Below are positions 1 through 8,577 of a stretch of 33,219 nt of DNA, in pieces. The translations under genes were made by a program, and so were the position numbers. The notes beneath the pieces were generated by a model that saw only the letters and a program-made list of their open reading frames with translations, was not told where the DNA came from and did no database searches. Source of the stretch: CAXBES01 sp963974915 (lineage in GTDB: Bacteria; Bacteroidota; Bacteroidia; Flavobacteriales; Flavobacteriaceae); contig CAXBES010000021.1 in assembly GCA_963974915.1 (NCBI GenBank), positions 1-33,219 of the forward strand, in the 5' to 3' direction. How positions within the stretch are numbered: the first letter of the stretch is position 1; each line of letters starts with the position of its first letter.

Positions 1-40
1 ATCCTAAGTCTAGCATGTCTACCAATTCCATCACGCCCGC
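1..40 (-). tRNA. tRNA-Leu(UAG), 5' part, cut by window edge
   Basis: Read on the minus strand, bases 40 to 1 give GCGGGCG as the acceptor 5' strand, a D-arm containing GGTAGAC, and then an anticodon arm with loop CTTAGGA, so the anticodon is UAG (plus-strand bases 4-6, cta). Acceptor and D-arm match bacterial tRNA-Leu. The variable arm, T arm and acceptor 3' strand lie outside the window. A promoter sits immediately upstream. Confidence 0.9.
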
Positions 41-50
41 TTTGGGACGG

Positions 51-80
51 CAAATATAAGCAAGAAATATTATTTACAAA
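51..80 (-). promoter_or_regulatory. Bacteroidota-type promoter of tRNA-Leu
   Basis: On the minus strand TTTG (80-77) is followed by 18 bases and then TATATTTG (58-51), an exact match to the -33/-7 consensus of this phylum (TTTG, about 19 bases, TAnnTTTG). The -7 box ends about 10 bases before the mature tRNA 5' end, as expected for a directly transcribed tRNA. Confidence 0.75.
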
Positions 81-140
81 CAATCTTTTACTATAAAATA
101 TTCTTTTCTGTACCTTAGCGTTTCTTATTAAATTCATCTT

Positions 141-1529
141 ATGAAGAGTGCCAAAACTTATATTGAAGAACACAAACAACGATTTCTTCATGAACTTATA
201 GAATTACTTAAAATTCCATCCATTAGTGCCGATTCTGCCTATAAAGAAGAGGTTATATCTACAGCCGAACTCATTAGAGCAAGCCTCGAAAAAGCGGGTT
301 GCGACCACACCGAAATCTGCGAAACTCCCGGATATCCCATCGTTTTTGGAGAAAAGATCATCGATAAAAATTTGCCAACCGTTCTGGTGTACGGTCACTA
401 CGATGTACAACCGCCGGATCCTCTAGACCTGTGGCACAGTCCTCCGTTCGATCCCGTTATTAAAAAAACAGAGCTTCACCCGGAAGGTGCAATTTTTGCC
501 AGAGGATCATGCGATGATAAAGGTCAAATGTATATGCATGTAAAAGCCATGGAATATATGACGACTACTAATCAATTGCCCTGCAATGTAAAATTTATGA
601 TAGAAGGGGAAGAAGAAGTTGGTAGTAAAAGTCTGGGTTGGTTTGTAGAACGCAATCGCGAAAAACTCGCTAACGATGTGATCTTAATTAGTGATACGGG
701 AATGATCGCTAACGATGTTCCGTCTATCACCACAGGCCTACGTGGTTTAAGCTATGTTGAAGTTGAAGTTACCGGACCTAACCGGGATCTGCACAGCGGA
801 CTATACGGAGGCGCAGTCGCAAATCCGATCAATGTTTTAACGAAAATGATCGCCTCACTCCATGACGAGAATAATCATATAACCATTCCGGGTTTTTATG
901 ACGACGTCGCTAATCTTTCCGAAGAAGAAAGAAAAAAAATGGCCGAAGCTCCGTTTAGCATAGAAGCCTATAAAAAAGCACTCGATATTGACGATGTATA
1001 TGGTGAAGCCGGTTATTCTACAAACGAACGAAACTCTATTCGTCCAACTCTGGATGTAAATGGAATTTGGGGAGGTTATACAGGAGAAGGAGCGAAAACA
1101 GTTATTGCCAGTAAGGCATTCGCTAAAATTAGCATGCGTTTGGTCCCAAACCAAAACTGGGAAAAGATCACTCAGCTTTTTAAAGATCATTTTGAAAGTA
1201 TTGCGCCAAAAGGGGTGCGAGTGAAGGTAAATCCACATCACGGCGGACAAGCATACGTTACGCCAATTGATAGTGTTGGATATCGAGCTGCCGAGAAAGC
1301 TTATGAAGCTACCTTCGGCAAGACTCCTATTCCACAAAGAAGCGGAGGAAGTATCCCTATCGTTGCCCTCTTCGAAAAAGAACTGAAAAGTAAGACGATC
1401 TTAATGGGCTTCGGACTCGATAGTGACGCGATTCATTCTCCAAATGAGCACTTCGGAATATGGAATTATTTAAAAGGCATAGAAACCATCCCGCAGTTTT
1501 ATCATTATTTTACAGAGATGAATAAGTAA
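141..1529 (+). CDS. M20 family metallopeptidase (dipeptidase)
   Basis: A 462-residue zinc peptidase of the M20/M25/M40 family, of the cytosolic dipeptidase type that cleaves dipeptides or releases N-terminal residues. Visible active-site motifs are GHYDVQP (His86 and Asp88), ARGSCDDKG (bridging Asp125) and EGEEEVGS (general-base Glu around 157-159). The lid or dimerisation domain lies about residues 190-330, and the late GLDSDAIHSPNEH motif supplies the last zinc-binding histidine. Length is normal for the family and there is no signal peptide, so it is probably cytoplasmic. The gene stands alone between a divergent tRNA gene and a structured intergenic repeat. Substrate specificity cannot be read from sequence. 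Confidence 0.93.
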   Translation: MKSAKTYIEEHKQRFLHELIELLKIPSISADSAYKEEVISTAELIRASLEKAGCDHTEICETPGYPIVFGEKIIDKNLPTVLVYGHYDVQPPDPLDLWHSPPFDPVIKKTELHPEGAIFARGSCDDKGQMYMHVKAMEYMTTTNQLPCNVKFMIEGEEEVGSKSLGWFVERNREKLANDVILISDTGMIANDVPSITTGLRGLSYVEVEVTGPNRDLHSGLYGGAVANPINVLTKMIASLHDENNHITIPGFYDDVANLSEEERKKMAEAPFSIEAYKKALDIDDVYGEAGYSTNERNSIRPTLDVNGIWGGYTGEGAKTVIASKAFAKISMRLVPNQNWEKITQLFKDHFESIAPKGVRVKVNPHHGGQAYVTPIDSVGYRAAEKAYEATFGKTPIPQRSGGSIPIVALFEKELKSKTILMGFGLDSDAIHSPNEHFGIWNYLKGIETIPQFYHYFTEMNK

Positions 1530-1539
1530 TTTTTGGGGG

Positions 1540-1717
1540 TTCCCAGACCTGCCTGCCGGAAGGCAAGCGCTCATTTCATTCGGTCTGCGTCGGGCTTTCA
1601 GCTATATTCCTGTAGCAGCAGTAAAACGTGCTTCGCTCAGCTTTATCTGCGCTACAGGAGATGCCGCTTCAACAAGCTCACCGTTGCTATTTTAAATAGC
1701 TTCGGTGAGTCCCTAAC
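1540..1717. repeat. Structured intergenic repeat element (REP-like)
   Basis: This non-coding stretch looks richer in GC than its surroundings and is built of inverted repeats. TGCCT...AGGCA is at 1550-1565. A long hairpin is closed by TCCTGTAGC (1608-1616) and GCTACAGGA (1651-1659). A second hairpin has arms CTCACCG (1677-1683) and CGGTGAG (1703-1709), with an inner perfect GCTATTT/AAATAGC. Between them are blocks resembling an intergenic repeat I recall from other Flavobacteriaceae (CGTCGGGCTTTC...GCTATAT, GATGCCGCTTCAA, TCCCTAACCCG); this match is from memory. An open frame at 1533-1766 is explained by the element and has no protein-like character. Confidence 0.65.
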
Positions 1718-1782
1718 CCGATTCGATTCCGGAAACAATAATTTCGCTATCTTTAGTTCTAACTAACAACCAACTATAGATC

Positions 1783-3567
1783 GTGAATGAAAAAGGTAGT
1801 TTTTGGAATGAACTAAAAGAAAGAAATGTTGTAAAAGCAGCAATTTCTTATGTTGTCGTATCCTGGCTAATTATCAGGATCGTTTCATTATTGGGTGATA
1901 TTCTAGAAGCCCCACTTTGGGTTTCAAAAGGGTTATTCTTTCTTTTACTCATAGGCTTCCCAATCTGCCTCATTTTGGCTTGGATCTATGAGCTAACCCC
2001 AAACGGGATCAAAAGAACCAGTAAGGTTTCAGAATCGGCTTCTTTTCGTGCAAAGACGGGAAAAAAATACAACAAGATTATAATTATCTGCCTGTCACTA
2101 ACGCTCATTGTTTTGTTAATAGACAGATTCGTAATTTCAACTAAACACGTTCCGGTAGAAGAGATGGCGTACATAACCCCTATCACTTCCGAATCGATCG
2201 CCGTTCTGCCTTTCGATGATTTTTCAGAAAAAAAAGACAACGAATATTTTGCCGATGGCCTTACCGAAGAATTACTAAGCCTTATGGCGCATATCACCGG
2301 ACTTAAAGTCACTTCCCGAACCTCTGCCTTTGCATTCAAAAATACAGATCTGGATATTCCAACCATTGCAGAACGTCTTCAGGTAAAATACATCTTAGAA
2401 GGAAGCGTTCGAAAATCCGGCAATCAAATTAGAATCACCGCCCAATTAATTGAAGCTAAAACCGATAAGCATCTTTGGTCTGAAACCTACGATAGAACCT
2501 TAGACAATATCTTTCTGGTACAGGATGAAGTTGCTAAAGCGGTGGTAAATGCATTGAGCCTTAATTTACTTCAGAAGAAAGAACTTCCGAAGACAAGAAA
2601 AACCGACCCCGAAGCGTATAGCGATTATTTAAAGGCGATTCATGCTTTTCGGAAATCTGCAAACCCCGAGCAGCTTAAAAATTCGGAGACCTATGCAAAG
2701 AAAACGCTCGCTCTAGACAATAAATACACTCCCGCATGGCTGCTTTTGGCGAAGATCTATCAAATACAGGCTAACAACAGCTCCAGAACCTACGATGAAG
2801 GATATTCGCTGGCTATTGATGCGGTAGAAAAAGTGATCGAAATAGACCCGTCTAATGCCTTGGCTTATGCCTATCTAGCCGATATTGAATGGTCATACAA
2901 CTGGAATTTTACAAAAGCTAAGAATTTGAACGCTTCGGCGCTCAAATTAGATTCAAGCAATCCCGAGATCATTAATTTAAGTTCTATAATTGCGACGGGA
3001 TTAGGTAATATTGAAAGTGCCGTGCGACTATCAGAATACTCAGTAAGTCTCGATCCTGTTAATCCGGACAGTTATTACAATATTTCAAACGTTTATTACT
3101 ATGCCGATAGACTGGAAGACGCAGAAGCAGCCGCAAAAAAATGTATTGAACTACAACCCAATAGATGGGCTATTCATTACTATCATGCCAGAATTTTACT
3201 GCAACAGGGAAAAGTTGATGAGGCTTTAGCAGCCATAGAACTTGAAGAAGACCGTGGGTGGAGACTACATATTTTTACCGAAATTTACTTTAGAAAGGGT
3301 GAATTACAGAAATCTAATGCGTATCTGTTAGATCTCATCACTGAATATCAAGATGAAATGGCATATCAAATTGCTGAAAGTTATGCTATAATGGGAGATG
3401 AGAATAAAGCGTTCGAATGGTTGGAAAAGGCTTATCAATTAAGAGATGTAGGGCTTAACGAAGTCCTGGCCGAGCCGAGGTTTAGGAAATTACATAACGA
3501 TCCCAGATGGACGCAACTCATTGATAAATTAAATTTTCCCAATCAAGTGACCGAGCAAAACCTATGA
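1783..3567 (+). CDS. Membrane-anchored TPR protein with TolB/FlgO-like domain
   Basis: A 594-residue protein starting at GTG 1783; the ATG at 1787 is in another frame. Three hydrophobic segments (about residues 16-38, 46-68, 95-113) anchor it in the inner membrane. Between segments 2 and 3 is the motif WIYELTPNGIKRT, seen in proteins of this architecture. Residues about 135-260 form a TolB/FlgO-like domain (SIAVLPFDDFS, YFADGLTEELL, KVTSRTSAFAFK, YILEGSVRKSGNQIRITAQLIE). Tetratricopeptide repeats fill residues about 290-590. This domain order occurs in adenylate-cyclase-linked and regulator-linked TPR proteins, but no catalytic or DNA-binding domain is present here. It overlaps the next paralogue by 4 bases, so the two are translationally coupled. 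Function unknown; a scaffolding role in the periplasm is inference. Confidence 0.85.
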   Translation: MNEKGSFWNELKERNVVKAAISYVVVSWLIIRIVSLLGDILEAPLWVSKGLFFLLLIGFPICLILAWIYELTPNGIKRTSKVSESASFRAKTGKKYNKIIIICLSLTLIVLLIDRFVISTKHVPVEEMAYITPITSESIAVLPFDDFSEKKDNEYFADGLTEELLSLMAHITGLKVTSRTSAFAFKNTDLDIPTIAERLQVKYILEGSVRKSGNQIRITAQLIEAKTDKHLWSETYDRTLDNIFLVQDEVAKAVVNALSLNLLQKKELPKTRKTDPEAYSDYLKAIHAFRKSANPEQLKNSETYAKKTLALDNKYTPAWLLLAKIYQIQANNSSRTYDEGYSLAIDAVEKVIEIDPSNALAYAYLADIEWSYNWNFTKAKNLNASALKLDSSNPEIINLSSIIATGLGNIESAVRLSEYSVSLDPVNPDSYYNISNVYYYADRLEDAEAAAKKCIELQPNRWAIHYYHARILLQQGKVDEALAAIELEEDRGWRLHIFTEIYFRKGELQKSNAYLLDLITEYQDEMAYQIAESYAIMGDENKAFEWLEKAYQLRDVGLNEVLAEPRFRKLHNDPRWTQLIDKLNFPNQVTEQNL

Positions 3568-5321
3568 ATTTCAACGACTTCTTTAACGAGTTAAAAAGGA
3601 GAAATGTCTTTAAGGGGACCATTTCATATTTAATTTTTTCATGGGTTTTACTACAGGTAGTCGCCATTTTATCTCCTATAATTAATGCTCCTGCGTGGTT
3701 TGGAAAAATGATCTTAATTCTATTGATCGTGATCTTACCTGTTTGGGTGACAATCTCCTGGTTCTACGAAGTTACCACAGATGGCATTAAAAAGACGAAA
3801 TATGTTCCCATAGAAAAATCGATCACAAAACAAACAGGGCAGAAATTTAACGCTTTTATCATTTTATTTCTAGCGCTTGCTATTATCCTTCTCTTTGTTG
3901 ATCGCTTCCGACTTAAATCGGAAGTTGATAAAACTGACAATATCACCGAAATCGCACAAACTAAAAATAGATCGATCGCTGTACTGCCATTCAGAGATAT
4001 GTCTCCAAATAAAAATCAGGAGTATTTCGCCGATGGACTTGCTGAGGAGTTACTCAATTCGCTCGCCAAGATCCCCGAACTACAAGTCACATCGCGAACC
4101 TCGGCCTTTTCATTTAAAAATAAAACCAAAGAAATAACTCAAATTGGTAAAGAATTAAAGGTAAATTATGTGCTTGAAGGAAGTGTTCGAACGTATGACA
4201 GCCTTATTAGAATTGGGGTTCAGCTAATAGAAACTGAAAATGATCGAAATCTTTGGTCACAATCATGGGATAAGGAGATTACTAATATTTTTCAAATTCA
4301 GGATGAAATTGCAGAGGCTGTTGTAACGAACCTTCAATTGCGAATCCTTGACAATGTAATGCCCAAAGCAAAAGAGGCTAAAACCGAATCTTATGCTCTC
4401 TTTTTAAAGGCTAAGTTTGAACTCGCAAAGATCAATGATTTTGAAGGCGTCTTGGTCGCTCAAGACCTGGTAAAAAGATCATTAAAGATCGATTCCACCT
4501 ATGCTCCGGCTTGGGTACTCTTAAGTAAAACACATCATGTTCTTGATAATTTTGGAAAAACCGATCGTTCTGAAGGACATCCCTTAGCAAGAAATGCCGC
4601 TTTGCGTGCCGTGAAGGAAGACAGCACCTATGCCTTGGCCTATACCATGCTTTCTGAAATTGCGATCGACTATGAGCGTGACCTTAAAAAGGCTGAAATT
4701 TATACAAGAAAAGCTCTGGCTCTGGAACCAAATAATGCGGCTGTTATTGAAGATGGGTCAGAAATTTTCATGTATACAGGCAGAGTTGAAGAATCAATAG
4801 CCTTACGAAAAAAAGCCTTACAATTAGATCCTGTAAATGAGGTAAACTTTTACAACCTCGCCAACGCCTATTATTACGATAATCAATTCGAGAAAGCGGA
4901 AAATTTAATGAAGGAATCTCTTTCAATGGATCCAAATCAGGAATATTCCTATTTCCTATTGGCAACAAGTCTACAAATGCAGGGTAAATACGAGGAAGCA
5001 CTGGAAGTGATTAAAAATGAACCTATCGAAGGATTTAAACTTCATTCACTAACCATGCTCCATTTTCTTTTAGGAAATAAAGAAGAAGCAAATAGTTTAT
5101 TAGAGGATTTTATTGATCGATTTGAACAGGATTACAGCTACCAAATTGCAATAACCTATGCGACCCGTAACGAAGCCGATAAAGTATTTTACTGGTTAAA
5201 TAAGGCGAACGAATATCATGATTTCGGACTTATTGAATCCAGAATTGAGCCATTATTAGATCCCTTTAGAAAAGATCCACGATGGAAACCGTTTTCAGAA
5301 GAACTGGATTTTAAATATTAG
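3564..5321 (+). CDS. Membrane-anchored TPR protein, paralogue of upstream gene
   Basis: A 585-residue paralogue of the preceding gene, with the same order: FFNELKRRNVFKGTISY, three hydrophobic segments, WFYEVTTDGIKKT, a TolB/FlgO-like domain (SIAVLPFRDMSPNKNQEYFADGL, LQVTSRTSAFSFK, YVLEGSVRTYDSLIRIGVQLIE) and C-terminal TPRs ending in EPLLDPFRKDPRWKP. Its start overlaps the upstream stop as ATGA, so both are probably made from one mRNA in matched amounts. The pair looks like a tandem duplication followed by divergence. It ends 6 bases from the convergent PhnA-type gene, with no terminator hairpin between them. Specific role unknown. Confidence 0.85.
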   Translation: MNFNDFFNELKRRNVFKGTISYLIFSWVLLQVVAILSPIINAPAWFGKMILILLIVILPVWVTISWFYEVTTDGIKKTKYVPIEKSITKQTGQKFNAFIILFLALAIILLFVDRFRLKSEVDKTDNITEIAQTKNRSIAVLPFRDMSPNKNQEYFADGLAEELLNSLAKIPELQVTSRTSAFSFKNKTKEITQIGKELKVNYVLEGSVRTYDSLIRIGVQLIETENDRNLWSQSWDKEITNIFQIQDEIAEAVVTNLQLRILDNVMPKAKEAKTESYALFLKAKFELAKINDFEGVLVAQDLVKRSLKIDSTYAPAWVLLSKTHHVLDNFGKTDRSEGHPLARNAALRAVKEDSTYALAYTMLSEIAIDYERDLKKAEIYTRKALALEPNNAAVIEDGSEIFMYTGRVEESIALRKKALQLDPVNEVNFYNLANAYYYDNQFEKAENLMKESLSMDPNQEYSYFLLATSLQMQGKYEEALEVIKNEPIEGFKLHSLTMLHFLLGNKEEANSLLEDFIDRFEQDYSYQIAITYATRNEADKVFYWLNKANEYHDFGLIESRIEPLLDPFRKDPRWKPFSEELDFKY

Positions 5322-5327
5322 GACGCT

Positions 5328-5906
5328 TTATATCTTTTTTACGTATTGTGTAATGATAACGATTTGTTGTCCGTCGACCTTTCCTTCAATATACTCTGCA
5401 TTCTCGTGGTCTAAGGAGATTCTCCGTACGGCTGTTCCTTGTTTCGCTACCATACTACTGCCTTTCACCTTAAGGTCTTTTATTAAAACTACGTTATCGC
5501 CGGCCTGTAATACCACGCCATTGCTATCACGATGTACAAGCTCATCACTTTTATCCACCCCGTCTCCCTCGGCTCTTGCCCATTCCAGCATATCATCATC
5601 CATATACATCATATCTAATAAACCCTGAGACCAGCCATGAGGACGTAATCGCTGTAACATGCGCCATGCCATTATCTGCACCGGTGGTACCACACTCCAC
5701 ATGCTATCATTGAGGCATCGCCAATGGTTAGGATCCACAGATTCAGGATTTTCTATCTGATTTAAGCAGCTGTTACACAATAAAATACTACCTTCCATGT
5801 CACCTTTTGGAGATTTTGGAACTTCGTAGACTTGTAGGTTTTCTTCGGAAGCACATAACTCACATTTCGAATCACTACGTTGTTTTAATCTTCTTTCGAG
5901 ACTCAT
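5328..5906 (-). CDS. PhnA domain protein (zinc ribbon)
   Basis: A 192-residue member of the PhnA/YjdM family. The N-terminus carries a zinc ribbon, Cys15-x2-Cys18 and Cys44-x2-Cys47, around SKCELCASEENLQVYEV and SILLCNSC. The C-terminal part (about residues 120-192) is the PhnA domain proper: DSNGVVLQAGDNVVLIKDLKVKG, GTAVRRISLDHE and YIEGKVDGQQIVI. The name comes from its position in E. coli phosphonate loci, but the family is widespread without phosphonate genes and its biochemistry is unsettled. No phosphonate gene lies nearby. Longer than the E. coli protein (about 111 residues) because of a middle insert (about residues 55-115). Confidence 0.85.
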   Translation of the reverse strand: MSLERRLKQRSDSKCELCASEENLQVYEVPKSPKGDMEGSILLCNSCLNQIENPESVDPNHWRCLNDSMWSVVPPVQIMAWRMLQRLRPHGWSQGLLDMMYMDDDMLEWARAEGDGVDKSDELVHRDSNGVVLQAGDNVVLIKDLKVKGSSMVAKQGTAVRRISLDHENAEYIEGKVDGQQIVIITQYVKKI

Positions 5907-5918
5907 TATCTATTGCGA

Positions 5919-5926
5919 CAAAAGTA
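5919..5926 (-). promoter_or_regulatory. Candidate -7 box of the PhnA-type gene
   Basis: On the minus strand TACTTTTG fits TAnnTTTG and ends 12 bases before the ATG, which would leave a very short leader. A second TATATTTG lies at 5960-5967. Neither has an obvious -33 TTG at the usual spacing, so the assignment is tentative. Confidence 0.35.
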
Positions 5927-6046
5927 AATTTTCTTTGGTCGTCTTTATTAATTAAAACACAAATATAAACTTTTCACAGAAAGTGTTTCAGAAACAAAAA
6001 ACTAATTATGGATCATCTAAAATCATGGAGGAAAAAATAATTTTAC

Positions 6047-6088
6047 TCTACAATTGTAGAATTAAAATATTTATTCTATGTTTGTAGA
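6047..6088 (+). promoter_or_regulatory. Promoter with overlapping BlaI-type operators
   Basis: A perfect 14-bp palindrome TCTACAATTGTAGA (6047-6060) contains the TACA/TGTA core known for BlaI/MecI/CopY operators. An imperfect copy, TCTATGTTTGTAGA, follows at 6075-6088. Embedded in them are a -33 TTG (6054-6056) and the -7 box TATGTTTG (6077-6084), separated by 20 bases, matching the Bacteroidota promoter consensus. A repressor bound at both sites would cover the whole promoter, so the downstream blaI gene is probably autoregulated. Confidence 0.7.
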
Positions 6089-6113
6089 GATAATTCTAAT
6101 ACCGTAGAGCAAT

Positions 6114-6479
6114 ATGCAACTTACACAAGCCGAAGAACAACTAATGAAGATATTATGGAAAAAGGAACGTGCATTTATGAAAGACCTCATTGACGCCTAC
6201 GACGATCCGAAGCCTGCAACCACAACAGTAGCAACATTGTTAAAGCGTATGCAGGATAAAAATTTCGTAGATTATATTCAATACGGACGATCTCGAGAGT
6301 ACTTCCCAATGGTAAAAAAGAAAGATTACTTTTCAAAGCATGTAAACAGCCTCATAAAAAACTTCTTTAACAATAGCGCCTCGCAATTTGCTTCCTTCTT
6401 TACCGAAGAAACAGATCTTTCAAAGAAAGAGTTAGAAGAACTGAGAAATATTATTAACCAAGAGATTCAAAAGAAATAG
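6114..6479 (+). CDS. BlaI/MecI/CopY family repressor
   Basis: A 121-residue winged-helix repressor. The N-terminal 80 residues hold the DNA-binding fold (LTQAEEQLMKILWKK, ATTTVATLLKRMQDKNFVDY, then a wing with GRSREYFPMVKK). The C-terminal helices (about 85-121) form the dimerisation region. In the family, proteolysis by a cognate M56 membrane protease relieves repression, and such a protease gene begins 3 bases downstream. Palindromic operators overlapping the promoter lie 25-67 bases upstream. Without a recognisable beta-lactam sensor on the partner or a beta-lactamase nearby, this should not be called a resistance regulator. Confidence 0.9.
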   Translation: MQLTQAEEQLMKILWKKERAFMKDLIDAYDDPKPATTTVATLLKRMQDKNFVDYIQYGRSREYFPMVKKKDYFSKHVNSLIKNFFNNSASQFASFFTEETDLSKKELEELRNIINQEIQKK

Positions 6480-6481
6480 CC

Positions 6482-8467
6482 ATGGAAATCTATCTAATTA
6501 AATCGGTAGCTTGTCTCGCCATATTCTTCACTTTTTATAAATTGGTATTAGAGCGTGAAAGTTTTCACCACCTTAAACGATTTTATCTTTTATTAAGTGT
6601 CATTGGCTCGATCACAATACCATTGATCACATTTACCACATATATTTCGGGGCCTCAATTTGTTACACCTATGGTTACTCAAGAATATACTTCGGTTATT
6701 TCTTCGGAAACTGAAGTGGCAACCAATTATCTTCCAACCATATTATGGAGTTTATATGTATTAGGAGTTTTATTTTTTAGCACTCAGTTTTTCCGAAACT
6801 TATACAGTATTATTCATAAAATAAAGACTAATCCTCATTACAAAGCTGCAAATTTTTTTCACGTATTGATTAGTTCTGCCATAACCCCGCATACATTTTT
6901 CAGTTATATTTTTCTGAATAAGCAAAAGTTTGAAGCTAACGAGATCCCTTCCGAAGTAATAATCCATGAACACGCTCACGCCCACCAAATGCACAGTTTA
7001 GACATTTTACTTATCGAGCTTGCTCAGATCGTATTTTGGTTTAACCCGATCATTTATTTGGTAAAGCGATCCATCAAATTAAACCATGAATTTTTAGCAG
7101 ATCAAGAGGTTTTAAACTCCGGTGCTACCACCTCCGAATATCAAAAAATATTATTAGCGTTCTCATCAAACGCAGCAGTGCCGTCGATGGCAAATTCAAT
7201 TAATTATTCATCAATTAAAAAACGTTTCACAGTTATGAAAACTCAAACATCACAACGGAAAAAATGGCTTAGATCATTTTTACTCTTACCTCTGTTAGCA
7301 GTAATTATCTATGGTTTTAGCAGCACTAAAGTAGTTGAAGTCCCTCAAAATGTTGATAAAACAAAAAATAAAGACAACTACACCACCCAATACCTAGAAG
7401 GCGCCAAAAGAAATAACACCAAAGCTTTTGTTTTAATGATCACAGTGGATGAGATCACCTTAAACGGAAAACAAGTTTCCTTAGAAAATTTGGCAAACGA
7501 ACTTGACGCCTATACAAAAGGCTGGGAAGAAACAGATTATACTTCGGCAAAGCCATCTATGTTAATAGCGAGTTCTACGGAAGAATTCCTTAATAAAGTA
7601 GATGCCGAATTTAGAAAAACACACTATTCTAAAGCCAACGAAGGATACGGGATTAGAGACCAACTCACTTCCAACACTTTTTCGCAAGCCAGTGCCACCA
7701 GAGAAGAAATGAAAGAATACAATAAACTGGCAAAAAAATATAACAATATGTCTAAAGACAACATGTTTATAAAGAAAGCAGACATTGAGCGCCTAAAGTT
7801 TATCTATGGTAAAATGTCTGATAAGCAACGGGCAGATGCAGAACCATTCCCAAATATACCTCCGCCACCTCCGCCACCTCCCGCACCAGACGCACAAAAG
7901 GTAATTAAAGGGGTGAATGATATGGAACCAAATAATCCACCTCCTCCACCTCCTGCTCCGGATGCTCCAAAAGTGGTGAAAGGAGTGAACGATATGGAAC
8001 CAAATATTCCGCCACCACCTCCTGCCCCGGAAAGTCCATTAGATCATATTATAAGTATGGCGAAAAAAGGTGCCAGTTTCTACTATGAAGGGGATAAAAT
8101 TACTTCAGATAAAGCAATTGCCTTATTAAAAAACAACAAAAACTTAAATATTCAAACCACTCGGGTTAATTCAAGCAATCCCCGGGTAGAGATCTCTACT
8201 CAGCCAATTACGGTAGATAAACCAACTCCTATGGCGGTTTCAATAGTAGATATGCCATTTGAAGGACCTACCCGGGATCTAAGCGATCCAATAACAATGA
8301 TAGATTACATGATTCAGCATGGCGCTAAATTGTATTTTGAAGGTAAGGTCATTTCCGAAGAAAAAGGGAAAGAGATCATAAAGGGAGAGAAGTCTGTACG
8401 TTTAATAAATGTTGAAACTCCGCATGATGTGCCTTCGGTAATTATTGGAAGTGAATACGGCTGCTAA
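6482..8467 (+). CDS. M56 family membrane metalloprotease (BlaR1-like), proline-rich periplasmic tail
   Basis: A 661-residue integral membrane protease encoded 3 bases after blaI. The N-terminal membrane domain (about residues 1-110) is followed by the cytosolic zinc site HEHAH (His162, Glu163, His166) and NHEFLADQEVL as the probable third-ligand region. One more hydrophobic segment lies near 267-283 (FLLLPLLAVIIYGFS). The periplasmic part has a region of unknown fold, a tandem proline-rich linker (460-519), and two copies of a roughly 50-residue module (about 520-575 and 602-655) sharing GAxxYxEGxxI. No penicillin-binding sensor domain was seen, so the ligand is not a beta-lactam by any evidence here. 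It presumably cleaves the adjacent repressor. A terminator follows. Confidence 0.88.
   Translation: MEIYLIKSVACLAIFFTFYKLVLERESFHHLKRFYLLLSVIGSITIPLITFTTYISGPQFVTPMVTQEYTSVISSETEVATNYLPTILWSLYVLGVLFFSTQFFRNLYSIIHKIKTNPHYKAANFFHVLISSAITPHTFFSYIFLNKQKFEANEIPSEVIIHEHAHAHQMHSLDILLIELAQIVFWFNPIIYLVKRSIKLNHEFLADQEVLNSGATTSEYQKILLAFSSNAAVPSMANSINYSSIKKRFTVMKTQTSQRKKWLRSFLLLPLLAVIIYGFSSTKVVEVPQNVDKTKNKDNYTTQYLEGAKRNNTKAFVLMITVDEITLNGKQVSLENLANELDAYTKGWEETDYTSAKPSMLIASSTEEFLNKVDAEFRKTHYSKANEGYGIRDQLTSNTFSQASATREEMKEYNKLAKKYNNMSKDNMFIKKADIERLKFIYGKMSDKQRADAEPFPNIPPPPPPPPAPDAQKVIKGVNDMEPNNPPPPPPAPDAPKVVKGVNDMEPNIPPPPPAPESPLDHIISMAKKGASFYYEGDKITSDKAIALLKNNKNLNIQTTRVNSSNPRVEISTQPITVDKPTPMAVSIVDMPFEGPTRDLSDPITMIDYMIQHGAKLYFEGKVISEEKGKEIIKGEKSVRLINVETPHDVPSVIIGSEYGC
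7859..8038 (+). repeat. In-gene tandem proline-rich repeat
   Basis: Residues 460-519 of the M56 protein consist of runs of 8, 6 and 5 prolines. The first two runs are each followed by APDAxKVxKGVNDMEPN, and the third copy is truncated at APESP. The two full units are near-identical in DNA, indicating a recent in-frame duplication. Such a segment would form an extended spacer between membrane and sensor modules. Confidence 0.85.
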
Positions 8468-8489
8468 ACCAATTGCTCATAGATTTATA

Positions 8490-8518
8490 AAAAAAGCTCC
8501 ATTTTTTGGAGCTTTTTT
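8490..8518 (+). terminator. Intrinsic terminator after the blaI/M56 operon
   Basis: A 12-bp stem made of six A's, GCTCC and A (8490-8501) pairs with T, GGAGC and six T's (8507-8518) around a 5-base T loop. The symmetric A/T flanks mean it could work on both strands, but only the plus strand has a gene ending here. Confidence 0.88.
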
Positions 8519-8577
8519 ATGTAACATTCTCTCAATAATAACGTTATATAAACTCATCAATCTAAAAACCGCATCGC

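Noticed and set aside
855..1337. 160-codon minus-strand frame inside the M20 peptidase gene
   Set aside because: It is antisense to a gene with intact catalytic motifs and has no recognisable domain.
1533..1766. 77-codon open frame after the peptidase gene
   Set aside because: It lies almost wholly within inverted repeats of an intergenic element, and its translation has no protein-like pattern.
5328..5906. Phosphonate degradation function for the PhnA-type gene
   Set aside because: The name is historical; no other phosphonate genes are in the window.
6114..8467. Beta-lactam resistance regulators BlaI/BlaR1
   Set aside because: Family membership is clear, but no penicillin-binding sensor domain and no beta-lactamase gene are present, so resistance cannot be claimed.
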